Part shown: piece by piece, positions 1-9,393 of the stretch
How positions within the stretch are numbered: the stretch's first letter is position 1
Layout: each line of letters begins with the position of its first letter
Source: an uncultured Clostridia bacterium
GTDB taxonomy: Bacteria; Bacillota; Clostridia; TANB77; CAG-508
Direction: 5' to 3'
Length of the DNA stretch: 44,074 nucleotides
Assembly: GCA_947632535.1 (NCBI GenBank)
Contig: CANRPR010000011.1
Coordinates: forward strand, 1-44,074
Translations under genes and position numbers: made by a program
The notes under the pieces: generated by a model
The model's database searches: none
Seen by the model: only the letters and a program-made list of their open reading frames with translations
What the model was told of the DNA's origin: nothing

Positions 1-309
1 AATTATTTATCAGAAGATGAAATTGCTCAGCTAGAGAGAATTGTATCAGCATATTTAGATTTAGCAGAGATGCAAGCAATGAGGCATATTCCTATGACAA
101 TGGAAGATTGGGAAAAGAGATTAAATGGATTTTTAACATTATGGGATCGCGATATTTTAAGAGATAATGGTAAAATATCAGCAGAAATGGCGAAACTTCA
201 TGCTGAAACAGAATTTGAGAAATATAGAATTATACAAGATCAAATTTATATTTCGGATTTCGATGAACTTTTGATGCAATCAAAAGACATAAAAAATAAT
301 GAAAATTAA
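1..309 (+). CDS. RhuM-family protein, C-terminal part (5' truncated by window edge)
   Basis: The frame is open from the first base and ends at a TAA at 307-309, so only about 102 C-terminal residues are visible. The segment has the look of the RhuM (Virulence_RhuM) family C-terminus, with YLSEDEIAQLERIVSAYLDL, then a methionine-rich helix (MQAMRHIPMTMEDW) and a region around LNGFLTLWDRDIL. The molecular role of RhuM proteins is not established; they are often found in accessory DNA. The next gene starts about 100 bp downstream with its own ribosome site, and the intervening AT-rich DNA shows no clear terminator. The 5' end and true start are outside the window. The family call rests on remembered family features, not a search. 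Confidence 0.72.
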   Translation, partial: NYLSEDEIAQLERIVSAYLDLAEMQAMRHIPMTMEDWEKRLNGFLTLWDRDILRDNGKISAEMAKLHAETEFEKYRIIQDQIYISDFDELLMQSKDIKNNEN

Positions 310-412
310 AAAGTAGTTAATTTATTAATATATACAAAATAAATTACATAAAACGATACTTTATATGACTACATTATTTCTGAACAAAAAAATTAAGGTA
401 AGGAGAAAATAT

Positions 413-1135
413 ATGAAAATTGAATTAGTAGGAACAGGAGCAATTTACACGAAATACAATAGTGCTTGCACATTAGTAAATAGTGACATGATAGTTGACA
501 TGCCAAATGGAACATTAAAACAATTATTAAAGAAAAATCATAAGCCAGAAAAAATAAAAACAATATTAATTACACACATGCATGGAGATCACATAGCAGA
601 CATACCTTTTTTCTTGAAATACGTATACAATTATATGGAAGATAATAAAGAAATAGAAATAATTGGCCCTAAAGGTATAGAAAATCAAATTGTCAAATTA
701 TTTAATGCATATAAATTCGAAGATAGAAAAGAAATAGAAGAAAAAATGAATATAAAATACATTCAATTAGAACAAGAAAAAGAAGAAATTAACAATACAA
801 ATTCATATAAGATAAAAACACTATTAGTATCACACGGAGAAGAAAAGCCAGCATACGGTTATATTATTAATGATACTATAGGACTAACAGGCGATAGTGG
901 AATTTGCAATAATGTAGAAGAAATCGTAAAAAATAGCAAAATTACAATAGCAGATGCATCTTTACTAGAAGGAGACAGATGCCATATGGGAATTGATAAC
1001 ATAAAATATCTTACAAAAAAGTACGAAAAGCCAATAATAGCTACACATTTACGAGATAATACTAGAGAAAAGTTAAAGGAATATAGCATAGAAAATATAT
1101 CAGTTGTAGAAGATGGTTATATGTTTGAAATATAA
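413..1135 (+). CDS. MBL-fold metallo-hydrolase, RNase Z-like
   Basis: A 240-residue protein of the metallo-beta-lactamase fold. The metal-binding HxHxDH motif appears as THMHGDHIAD near residue 56. Later metal ligands are suggested by SHGEE, TGDSG and a C-terminal ATHLRD. The N-terminus ELVGTGAIYTKYNSACTLV resembles RNase Z and related hydrolases, but the protein is shorter than typical RNase Z (about 300 residues). The substrate is therefore unclear: tRNA 3' processing or another phosphodiester or ester. I chose the ATG at 413 because AAGGAGA lies just upstream; an in-frame ATG at 365 has no ribosome site and adds an unrelated basic extension. It is followed after 19 bp by the LTA-synthase-like gene, so the two are probably co-transcribed. 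Confidence 0.85.
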   Translation: MKIELVGTGAIYTKYNSACTLVNSDMIVDMPNGTLKQLLKKNHKPEKIKTILITHMHGDHIADIPFFLKYVYNYMEDNKEIEIIGPKGIENQIVKLFNAYKFEDRKEIEEKMNIKYIQLEQEKEEINNTNSYKIKTLLVSHGEEKPAYGYIINDTIGLTGDSGICNNVEEIVKNSKITIADASLLEGDRCHMGIDNIKYLTKKYEKPIIATHLRDNTREKLKEYSIENISVVEDGYMFEI

Positions 1136-1154
1136 AAGGGGAAAATAAGCCAAT

Positions 1155-2982
1155 ATGGATAGAAATACGGATGAAATAAAAAATAAAGTAAAAAACATAT
1201 CAATAGAAGTAATATTTACTATATTATACATTCTTATATTATATTTTTGCACGATGCTTGCTAAAGAGGGAACAAAAGGTGTACAATTAAGTCTAATAAA
1301 TTTTGTGCAAATACTATATAATAATAAAAAATATATACTTATACCAATTATAATATTATTTGCAACATTTTTTATACTAAAAGCTATTTTTAGAAATAAC
1401 TTAAAATCCTATGTGGCACTAACAATTATTACATTGATTATCACACTAATATCATATTATAAATACAACATTTTATATGAACCACTAATACCAACGGACA
1501 TCTTATTAATTGGAAATGCAGGAGAAATAGCAGGCTTTGGCTTAACATGGCCACCGCTAATTATATGGATAATAACAATTACTTTAGTGTTAATTTTACT
1601 ACTTTATACTAAAACTAGGAAAAAAGAAAATAAGGAAAAACATAAAATAACTATAAAAACGGACTTATATAGAATACCATTATTTTTGGTTGGAGCATTT
1701 ATAATATACTATATGTGTATAGCGCCTGAAAGATATGAAAATTTAGGAATAAGAAATGTTGCAGCAGATAATTATCGTGCAATGGGAGCAAATGCAGAAT
1801 TCTTTTTAAGCCTTCGGAGACTTTTACACAGTAAAACCAGAGGGCTATAATCAAGAAAATATAGAAAAAATAAAGGAAAGTACAGCAATCACTACTTTAG
1901 AAGAAAACAATGATAAAAAGCCCAATATTATATTCATTATGAACGAATCTTTTAGTGATCCAACTAAAATAAATAATGTAGAGTACTCTAAAAATCCTGT
2001 AGGAGAAATAAAAAACTTATGTGAAAATGATGTAAATGCAGTCTGGGGAGGTCTTGCAAGCCCTTCATATGGAGGAGGCACATCTGTTCCAGAGTTTGAA
2101 GCTTTAACTGGACTTTCTTCGTATTACTTAGCAAAGCAGATATTTCCATTTACAAATTATATGAAAAGTGACTTAAATTCTATTGTGAGGGAATATAAAA
2201 AGGCAGACTATACTACAATAGGAATTCATCCAAATACGCAAACCTTCTATAACAGAGGAAAAGCTTATAAATACTTAGGATTTGATAAAACTGTGTTTGG
2301 AGAAGATATAGAAAATCCGGAAATTAAGGGAGGAAATGTATCAGACAACGAATTTGCAAATCTAATAATAAAAAACTTTGAAGAGGCCTCAGGAAACAAA
2401 TTTATATTTGGTGTAACCATACAAAACCATATGCCATATAACTACCAAAGGTATGATACATATGATATAGAAGTTATGTCCAAAGAACTATCAGAAAGCG
2501 AAAAGGCACAGCTTACAACATATGTTCAAGGTGTATATGATGGAAACAAAATGTATATGAAACTTGTAGAATATCTAAGAAATGTACAAGAACCAACAAT
2601 ACTAATAATGTTTGGAGACCACTTACCTTCGTTTAGTTCTATATATGAAAAAAGCGGATATGATCTCTTTAATAAACTACTTACACCATATATAATATGG
2701 GCGAATTACGACATAGATTATTCCAAATACTTAACAGAATATATGAGTCCTAGCAATTTATCAATTGAAATAATGAAAATAGCAAATATTGAAATACCAT
2801 GGTACTTAAAAAACTTTGAAGAACTATATGCTAAATACCCAGCATTTAACAACCAATTAATTATGGACAACGAAGGTAATATATTAAAATCAGAAGAATG
2901 TGTTGAAGATGAGTTAATCAAAAAATGTAAAATTTTGCAATATGATTTATTAATTAAAAAGAAATATATAGAAGTACGATAA
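1155..2982 (+). CDS. LTA synthase-like membrane sulfatase-fold protein, interrupted by a +1 frameshift at CGG 1815-1817
   Basis: The gene reads in one frame from the ATG at 1155 to 1814, then in the +1 frame from 1816 to the TAA at 2980-2982, giving 608 residues if C1815 is skipped. The N-terminal third has about five hydrophobic segments. The C-terminal part is an LtaS/phosphoglycerol transferase-type sulfatase domain: NIIFIMNESFSD supplies the metal-binding Glu (about residue 264), GGGTSVPEFEAL the nucleophile Thr (about 309), followed by IQNHMPY and FGDHLP (about 486). Members build lipoteichoic acid or related glycerol-phosphate polymers on the outer membrane face. The break sits at the junction of the two parts; the restored join reads FFLSL-GDFYTVKPEGYN, as expected for the family. 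Without the shift the product is a 231-residue membrane stub ending at 1850. Two membrane glycosyltransferases follow. Confidence 0.87.
1815..1817 (+). other. Putative +1 recoding site (in-frame CGG) in the ltaS-like gene
   Basis: The zero frame reads TTA AGC CTT CGG AGA and stops at 1848-1850. Skipping C1815 gives GGA GAC TTT TAC, entering the frame that encodes the sulfatase domain. The +1 frame has a stop at 1807-1809, so the shift must occur after that point. The restored Gly lies in a GDFYTVKPEGY segment typical of LTA-synthase-like proteins. The same arrangement recurs at 14000 and 43780. Confidence 0.7.
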
Positions 2983-3004
2983 AAGAATATCCAAAGGAGA
3001 ATAT

Positions 3005-4477
3005 ATGAAAGAAGATGTTAATATAAAAGAAAAAAACGAAATTCATACAAAAGTTATATTTATTCTTATAGCTATAACGCTAATGATACCATCAATAACC
3101 TATATGTTATCAGGGAAAGGCATATTCGAAATATTTTCAGATTTTAGCTATTTTTACACACCAATGGGAATGGAAATAACTAATATAAAATTAATAGGCA
3201 CAATTCTTTTCGCACTAATATTTACAGCATTATTTGTAATGTATATCTACATTATTAAGCATACAAAAGAACTGTTCAAAACAGACAAGAGCATGCTAAA
3301 ATACATACTAATAATAGCTATTATATTTACAATAATATTGCCTATGACAAGTACAGATATATATTACTATATAGGAACAGGCTGGAGCGAAGCTAAATAT
3401 AAGGTAAATCCATATTATACATCTGTTGAAGAAGTTCTAAATAACCAAGAACAAAACGGTGAAACACAAGATATGATGCTAATGAAAACACCAGATGTAT
3501 GGAAAGGTCAGACAGTAGTATATGGACCACTATGGCCAGTAGTATGTAGAATATTAAGTGGATTATCATTTGGAAATATGGATTTAGCATTAGTAATATA
3601 TAAATTGTTTAACATTATTTTACATTTAATAAACTGCTATTTAATTTATAAAATTACACATAAAAAGAAGATGTTTGTATTATTATATGCTTTAAATCCA
3701 GCAGTACTATTTAATGGATTAAGCAATGTGCATAATGATCTTTTCTCAATAGCATTAATATTAATGGCCTTATATTTCTTAAAAGAAAAGAAAAATATTG
3801 TAATACCAGTTATTCTGCTTGCATTAGCAACAGCTATAAAATATTATGCAATACTATTAGTACCGTTTATAGTAATTTACTATTATAGAAAAGAAAAGCC
3901 TTTAAAAAGAATATTATATGCAAGTATTTTAGCAGTATTATTCATAGCGGTAGTTGTTGGAATTTACTTAATATATGCAAGAGATATAAAACTAGTATTA
4001 TATGGAGTATTACTACAACAAGCTAAATATGTAAACTCAATATATTCGGTTATAACTATAAATTTTAACTCCAATGTTACAGACAATGTATCAAAAATTT
4101 GTACAAGTATATTTATAGTAATATATTTAATAACAATATTAAAACTGTTATTTACTAAAAAAATTAGTTTTACAAAAAATATGAGAACATACAACAATTT
4201 ATTATTAATATTCATGTTCTTTACAATTACAGGCTTTCAAAGTTGGTACATCACATGGATGTTTTCGACCATAATGTGGCAAAGAGGCAAAATGGTAAAC
4301 TTTATATTAGCAATTACATTTGCAGTAGAAATAGCAAAAACAATCTTCTTTTTATATAGAGAATGGTATATATTTTATGAGGTTTACTACATATTAATGT
4401 TAGTTACATCGTTAATTACAGCAATTTTATTAAATTATAAAAAGAAAGGTATAAAACATGAACAAATTGAAGGATAA
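3005..4477 (+). CDS. Multi-spanning membrane glycosyltransferase, GT-C type (mannosyltransferase-like)
   Basis: A 490-residue integral membrane protein with roughly ten or more hydrophobic segments. The segment MTSTDIYYYIGTGW after the third helix has an acidic residue in the first extracytoplasmic loop, as in GT-C enzymes that use lipid-linked sugars. YGPLWPVVCRIL, NPAVLFNGLSNVHND and LALATAIKYYA resemble GT87/MptB-type polyprenol-phosphate-dependent mannosyltransferases. The likely role is adding a sugar to a surface polymer or glycolipid outside the membrane; donor and acceptor cannot be deduced. The start follows AAAGGAGA at a normal distance. It follows the LTA-synthase-like gene by 22 bp and overlaps the next GT-C gene by 20 bp, indicating translational coupling. 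Confidence 0.75.
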   Translation: MKEDVNIKEKNEIHTKVIFILIAITLMIPSITYMLSGKGIFEIFSDFSYFYTPMGMEITNIKLIGTILFALIFTALFVMYIYIIKHTKELFKTDKSMLKYILIIAIIFTIILPMTSTDIYYYIGTGWSEAKYKVNPYYTSVEEVLNNQEQNGETQDMMLMKTPDVWKGQTVVYGPLWPVVCRILSGLSFGNMDLALVIYKLFNIILHLINCYLIYKITHKKKMFVLLYALNPAVLFNGLSNVHNDLFSIALILMALYFLKEKKNIVIPVILLALATAIKYYAILLVPFIVIYYYRKEKPLKRILYASILAVLFIAVVVGIYLIYARDIKLVLYGVLLQQAKYVNSIYSVITINFNSNVTDNVSKICTSIFIVIYLITILKLLFTKKISFTKNMRTYNNLLLIFMFFTITGFQSWYITWMFSTIMWQRGKMVNFILAITFAVEIAKTIFFLYREWYIFYEVYYILMLVTSLITAILLNYKKKGIKHEQIEG

Positions 4478-6047
4478 TATATCTACTATAATCTTAGTAA
4501 TAATTATTATATTACAAAGCCTAATTTGTATATATTCAGCAAGTAAAAGAGAGGATTATCATATAGACGAATACTACTCACATGGACTAATACAGTACGA
4601 TAAAGACTTTATAATGGATAATGAGAGCTTTTACAATAATTGGCATGATGTAGAGTATTTTAAGGATTACTTAACAATAAAAGATCAAAATAAATATGAC
4701 TTTAGCCCAGTATACAAAAACCAAATAGAAGATGTACATCCGCCACTATATTATTTGTTGCTAAGAATATCATGTAGTTTTAATATAGATAATTTTTCTA
4801 AATGGCCGGGAACAATTTTAAATATAATTATAGCAGCAATTGCAACAATAATATTATACTTAATAGGTATAAAACTATTTGACAATAAATATTTTGCATT
4901 ACTAACTTGTTTTGTTAATGCAATGTGCATAGGAATAGTACAAACAGTAATATTTATTAGAATGTATGAACTATTTACGCTAAATGTTTTATTATTAGTA
5001 TATTGGCACATAATAAACAAAGACAAAGAAAAACTAAATACAAAAGATTTAATTTTACTAAGTATATTAGTAGTTTCGGGATTTTTAACACATTATTATT
5101 ATGCTATAGTTGTTGCAATTTTATATTTTATGTATATAATAAAATTCTGCAAAAAGAAAATGAAAAAAGAAGCAATAAAATATACTTTAGCAATATTTAT
5201 AGCAGTAATTCTAGCACTTACAATATTCCCATATGCGCTGGTTCATATATTCTTAGGATATAGAGGAAAAGAAGCGGTAAAAAATGTAGTTGCTATAAAA
5301 AGCTATTTAGAAGGAATTAAAGAATATATAAAAATTGTAAATATTCAAATATTAAATAAAACAGGAATAATGATTCTAATAGTTATAGTAGCTTTAGCAA
5401 TAATAAATATAATAAGAAAAGTAGTACAAAAAGCAGAACTTAAAAATAAAATTAATAATAACTTTTGGTATATTATTGGTTTAATACTGATATATTTTGC
5501 TATAATATCAATATGTGCATCATATAAAGACCTTAGGTACATAATGCCAATTATACCATTAATGGTTATTAGTGTTATATATTTAATAAAATTTCTATTT
5601 TCAAACTTAGAAAATGAAAAAAGAGTAATAATTTATACAACCATTTTATGTATTTTGTATTGTATTACAAATATATCAAAATTTGGAGACAATATTTATA
5701 CTTATAAAGGCACAACTACTCAAGTAGAAAAAATAGTAGAAGCAATTGGAAATAGACCATTTTTTGTTTCTTCTGCTAAAGTTGGATCAGCCAATAGTAA
5801 ATTTATGGAAACATATGTAGTGGTAACAAAAATGCCAGAGACATGTGTAATAGATACATTTAGCATAAATAAAGAATTAATAGAGAAACTTCTACAGGGA
5901 AAAGATACAAGTAATGGTATAGCTGTAATGGCACGATATGAGGATGGAGAAATAATGAAGGAAAAAATGCAAGAAACCGGTATGTTTAAAGAAGTAAACC
6001 TTTTAGAAGTATTATTGCCATATTATTGTATTTTTGAATTAAAATAA
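4458..6047 (+). CDS. Membrane glycosyltransferase, GT39/ArnT-like (GT-C fold)
   Basis: A 529-residue membrane protein. After the first transmembrane helix it has REDYHIDEYYSHGL, with the acidic pair expected in the first external loop of GT-C enzymes, and then EDVHPPLYYLLLR, a motif shared by GT39/PMT-like and ArnT-like transferases. About ten further hydrophobic segments follow, and the last 130 residues are a soluble domain. It probably transfers a sugar from a polyprenyl-phosphate donor to a surface acceptor. It overlaps the 3' end of the preceding GT-C gene by 20 bp, and the AAAGAAAGG upstream lies within that gene. Pairing with an LTA-synthase-like gene suggests polymer decoration, but this is inferred from neighbourhood only. 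Confidence 0.75.
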   Translation: MNKLKDNISTIILVIIIILQSLICIYSASKREDYHIDEYYSHGLIQYDKDFIMDNESFYNNWHDVEYFKDYLTIKDQNKYDFSPVYKNQIEDVHPPLYYLLLRISCSFNIDNFSKWPGTILNIIIAAIATIILYLIGIKLFDNKYFALLTCFVNAMCIGIVQTVIFIRMYELFTLNVLLLVYWHIINKDKEKLNTKDLILLSILVVSGFLTHYYYAIVVAILYFMYIIKFCKKKMKKEAIKYTLAIFIAVILALTIFPYALVHIFLGYRGKEAVKNVVAIKSYLEGIKEYIKIVNIQILNKTGIMILIVIVALAIINIIRKVVQKAELKNKINNNFWYIIGLILIYFAIISICASYKDLRYIMPIIPLMVISVIYLIKFLFSNLENEKRVIIYTTILCILYCITNISKFGDNIYTYKGTTTQVEKIVEAIGNRPFFVSSAKVGSANSKFMETYVVVTKMPETCVIDTFSINKELIEKLLQGKDTSNGIAVMARYEDGEIMKEKMQETGMFKEVNLLEVLLPYYCIFELK

Positions 6048-6060
6048 GGAGATGGAAGCT

Positions 6061-8760
6061 TTGTCAAGAATTTTATTAATTGATGGAAATAGTATTTTAA
6101 ATAGAGCATTTTATGGAATTATGGGAAGTAAAATGTTAATGACAGAAGATGGCACTTATACAAATGCGGTATATGGATTTCTTGCAATTATGTTTAAAGT
6201 TCAAGAAGAACTAAAACCAGAATATATAGTAGTAGCATTTGATAGAAAGGGACCAACAAAAAGACATGAAATGTATAAAGAATATAAAGCAAATAGAAAA
6301 GGAATGCCAGAAGAACTAGCTATGCAATTGCCTATGATAAAAGAAATTTTAGAGGCAATGAATATAAAGATTATTGAAAAAGATGGCTACGAGGGTGATG
6401 ACATTATTGGAACTTTATCAAGATTTGGTGAAAAAAATGGATTAGATGTAACAATTTTATCTGGCGATAGGGATAATTTCCAATTAGCAACAGACAAAAT
6501 AACCATAGAAATTCCTAGAACAAAGGCAGGGAAAACGGAAACAGATTACTACGATAGAAAAAAAGTAATAGAAGAATATGGAGTAGAGCCATATCAATTA
6601 ATTCAAGTAAAAGGTCTAATGGGAGATAGCTCAGATAACATACCAGGTGTAGCGGGAGTTGGAGAAAAAACTGCATTAGCATTAATACAAGAATATGGAG
6701 ATATAGATAATTTATATAAACAAATAGAAGAAAACACAGATAGCATTAAAGGAAAATTAAGAGAAAAATTAATATCAGGAAAAGAAAGTGCGATGCTTTC
6801 TAGAGAGTTAGGAAGAATAAATGTAGAATCACCAATTGAAGAAAATCTAGAAGAGATGAAAGTAGAAGAATGGTCAAAAGATAAAGTTCTAGAACTATTT
6901 AGAAAGTATAGATTTAATAGATATATTGATAGATTTAATCTACAAGCTGAAAAAACTGAAAATAAAGAAGGTATAGATTTTAATATAGAAGAAGTTAGTA
7001 TAGACAAAATAGTAGATATAGTTAGCAAACAGAAAAAAATGATATACCATTTAGGTACGAATCAAGTAAATGATAATTCAATAATGAAAAAGAAAATAAC
7101 TAGTATAAGTGTATTAGACGAGGAAGAAAATAAAGTATATTATTGTGAAATAAAAGATGTTGAAAAATTAAAGGAATTGTTTGAAAATAAGGACATCGAT
7201 TTAATAGGCTTTGAATTATCTAGAGATTATGTTTTATTAAAAGAAAATAACATAACCATGAATAAAATCAAATCAGATGTTAAAATCGCTGCATATTTGC
7301 TAAATCCAACATTTTCAAAGTATAGTGTAGAAATTCTATCAGAACAGTATTTAGAAATAAATATAGAAGAATATCTAGGTAAACAGGGCGTACAAGAAGA
7401 AAAACAGCAAATGACTTTATTTGATAATATGCAAGAGGAACAAACAGAAGATAATAGAGAAAAATACTTACAAGCAATTTATGTGTATTGCATTGGTAAA
7501 CTATATAAGGTCTTAGAAGAAAAATTAACACAAATAAACCAAATAGACTTGTTTAACAATATTGAGATGCCACTTGTAAAAGTATTAGCAGATATGCAAT
7601 ATGTTGGAATTTATGTAGATAAACAAGAATTGATAAATTACGGTACAGTGCTAAAACAAGAAATAGAAGTTGTAACAAAACAAATTTATGAAATGGCTGG
7701 TGAGGAGTTTAACATTAACTCAACCAAACAATTGGGGGAAATATTATTCGAAAAGCTTAAATTACCATATATAAAAAAGAATAAAAATGGTTATGTAACA
7801 GATGTAGACAGTCTAGAAAAAATAAAAGGTGAGCATGAAATTGTTAAATCAATATTAGAATATAGAAAACTAGTAAAATTAAATTCTACTTATGTTGAAG
7901 GATTACTGCCATATATAAATCCTAATGATGAAAGGATACATTCATACTTCCATCAAACAGTTACAGCAAGTGGAAGAATAAGCAGTACAGAGCCTAATCT
8001 ACAAAATATACCAGCAAGAGAAGAAATGGGAAAGAAAATAAGAAAAGCATTTATACCAAAAGAAGGATGCGTTTTCTTAGATGCAGACTATTCTCAAATT
8101 GAATTAAGAGTATTAGCACATATTTCAGAAGATGAACATATGATACAGGCATTTAACAATAATGAAGACATACACAGACAAGCAGCTTCAAAAGTATTTA
8201 ATATACCTTATGAAAAAGTAACATCTGAAGAAAGGTCAAAAGCAAAAGCAGTCAACTTCGGAATTGTATATGGAATTAGCGATTTTGGACTAGCAGAGCA
8301 AATAGGATCTTCAAGGAAAGAAGCAAAACAGTATATAGATCAGTACTTGGAGAAATACTCGGGTATAAAAAAGTTTATGGAAGACATTGTTGAAAAGGCA
8401 AAAGAACAAGGATATGTAGAAACATTGTTTAATAGAAGAAGATATATACCAGAATTAAAGTCTAGCAATTATATGGTAAGACAGTTTGGTAGTAGAGCTG
8501 CAATGAACACTCCAATACAAGGAACAGCAGCAGATATAATGAAAATTGCAATGATAGAGGTATTTAACAAACTTGAAGAAAGTAAATTGAAGTCAAAATT
8601 GATATTACAAATACACGACGAATTGATAATAGAAACTTATGAAGATGAAAAGGATAAAGTAAAGGAAATATTAAAAAGTTCAATGGAAAATGCTATGAAG
8701 TTAAAAGTTCCTCTAATTGTGGAATTGTCGGAAGCAAAAAATTGGTATGAAGCAAAATAA
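6061..8760 (+). CDS. polA: DNA polymerase I with 5' nuclease and polymerase domains
   Basis: An 899-residue PolA. The N-terminal 5'-3' exonuclease domain shows LLIDGNSILNRAFYG, FDRKGPTKRHEMY, YEGDDIIGTL, SGDRDNFQLA and GLMGDSSDNIPGV. The C-terminal polymerase has motif A (DADYSQIELRVLAHIS), motif B (RSKAKAVNFGIVYGIS) and motif C (QIHDELIIE). The middle 3'-5' exonuclease region (about residues 315-460) lacks recognisable DxE and other catalytic carboxylates, so proofreading is probably absent, as in many Firmicutes PolA proteins. I chose TTG at 6061 because AAGGAG (6046-6051) is nine bases upstream; the ATG at 6052 abuts the ribosome site. In other Clostridia coaE often follows polA; here a lytic transglycosylase follows directly. 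Confidence 0.97.
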   Translation: MSRILLIDGNSILNRAFYGIMGSKMLMTEDGTYTNAVYGFLAIMFKVQEELKPEYIVVAFDRKGPTKRHEMYKEYKANRKGMPEELAMQLPMIKEILEAMNIKIIEKDGYEGDDIIGTLSRFGEKNGLDVTILSGDRDNFQLATDKITIEIPRTKAGKTETDYYDRKKVIEEYGVEPYQLIQVKGLMGDSSDNIPGVAGVGEKTALALIQEYGDIDNLYKQIEENTDSIKGKLREKLISGKESAMLSRELGRINVESPIEENLEEMKVEEWSKDKVLELFRKYRFNRYIDRFNLQAEKTENKEGIDFNIEEVSIDKIVDIVSKQKKMIYHLGTNQVNDNSIMKKKITSISVLDEEENKVYYCEIKDVEKLKELFENKDIDLIGFELSRDYVLLKENNITMNKIKSDVKIAAYLLNPTFSKYSVEILSEQYLEINIEEYLGKQGVQEEKQQMTLFDNMQEEQTEDNREKYLQAIYVYCIGKLYKVLEEKLTQINQIDLFNNIEMPLVKVLADMQYVGIYVDKQELINYGTVLKQEIEVVTKQIYEMAGEEFNINSTKQLGEILFEKLKLPYIKKNKNGYVTDVDSLEKIKGEHEIVKSILEYRKLVKLNSTYVEGLLPYINPNDERIHSYFHQTVTASGRISSTEPNLQNIPAREEMGKKIRKAFIPKEGCVFLDADYSQIELRVLAHISEDEHMIQAFNNNEDIHRQAASKVFNIPYEKVTSEERSKAKAVNFGIVYGISDFGLAEQIGSSRKEAKQYIDQYLEKYSGIKKFMEDIVEKAKEQGYVETLFNRRRYIPELKSSNYMVRQFGSRAAMNTPIQGTAADIMKIAMIEVFNKLEESKLKSKLILQIHDELIIETYEDEKDKVKEILKSSMENAMKLKVPLIVELSEAKNWYEAK

Positions 8761-8780
8761 AAATGTAAAAGGAGAAAGTT

Positions 8781-9350
8781 TTGAAAAGAAAATTAAAGAT
8801 TTCGATTATTATAGTAATAATATTAATAATTATAGCATTTGCTGTGGCAAAAGTATTTGATGTCCCATATAGAATTTACCAAAGAATTTATAAAACAGAA
8901 TATTCAGAATATGTATATAAATATGCACAAGAATATAATGTAGATCCATTAATGATTTTTGCAATTATTAAAGCAGAAAGTAATTTTAATCCAAATGTGC
9001 TATCTAACAGAGGAGCAATAGGATTAATGCAATTAATGGATGGTACAGCAGAAGAATTATGTAATAAAATGGGAATATATTACACAAAACAGGCATCTTT
9101 ATATGATCCTGAACTAAATGTAAGAATAGGTACAAAATATTTCTCAGAATTAATAAATGAATATGATGGCAATAATGTATTGGCATTAACAGCATATAAT
9201 GCTGGAAAAGGTAATGTAAATAAATGGATAGAGGCAGGAACTATAAAAGAGGATGGCTCAGATATAGAAAATATACCGTATAAGGAAACAAATAATTATG
9301 TGAGAAAAATTTTAAGAGATTATGAAATATATAAAAACTTGTGCAATTAA
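8781..9350 (+). CDS. Membrane-anchored lytic transglycosylase (SLT domain)
   Basis: A 189-residue protein with an N-terminal hydrophobic anchor (residues about 6-25) and an external SLT/goose-lysozyme-like domain. The catalytic Glu is in IIKAESNFNP, followed by the family motifs RGAIGLMQLM and TAYNAGKGNV. It would cleave the glycan strands of peptidoglycan to 1,6-anhydro products during wall remodelling. The start is TTG at 8781, preceded by AAAAGGAG at a good distance. It lies 20 bp after polA and is probably in the same transcript. A new promoter for galE appears to overlap its 3' end. Confidence 0.92.
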   Translation: MKRKLKISIIIVIILIIIAFAVAKVFDVPYRIYQRIYKTEYSEYVYKYAQEYNVDPLMIFAIIKAESNFNPNVLSNRGAIGLMQLMDGTAEELCNKMGIYYTKQASLYDPELNVRIGTKYFSELINEYDGNNVLALTAYNAGKGNVNKWIEAGTIKEDGSDIENIPYKETNNYVRKILRDYEIYKNLCN

Positions 9351-9367
9351 TGTAGTTATTATATAAT
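9339..9367 (+). promoter_or_regulatory. Probable vegetative promoter of galE
   Basis: TTGTGC at 9339-9344, a 17-base spacer, then a perfect TATAAT at 9362-9367. The -35 box overlaps the end of the lytic transglycosylase gene, and galE starts 27 bp after the -10 box. Confidence 0.5.
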
Positions 9368-9393
9368 AAATAAAAAAGTAAGGAGAATATATT

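Noticed and set aside
1801-1820. Simple T-run or A-pair indel in the ltaS-like gene as the cause of the frame break
   Set aside because: Slipping on TTT leads straight into a TAA at 1807-1809 in the +1 frame. A lost A nearby could also restore the frame, but the shared CGG at the two other sites makes the CGG explanation better. Read data would decide.
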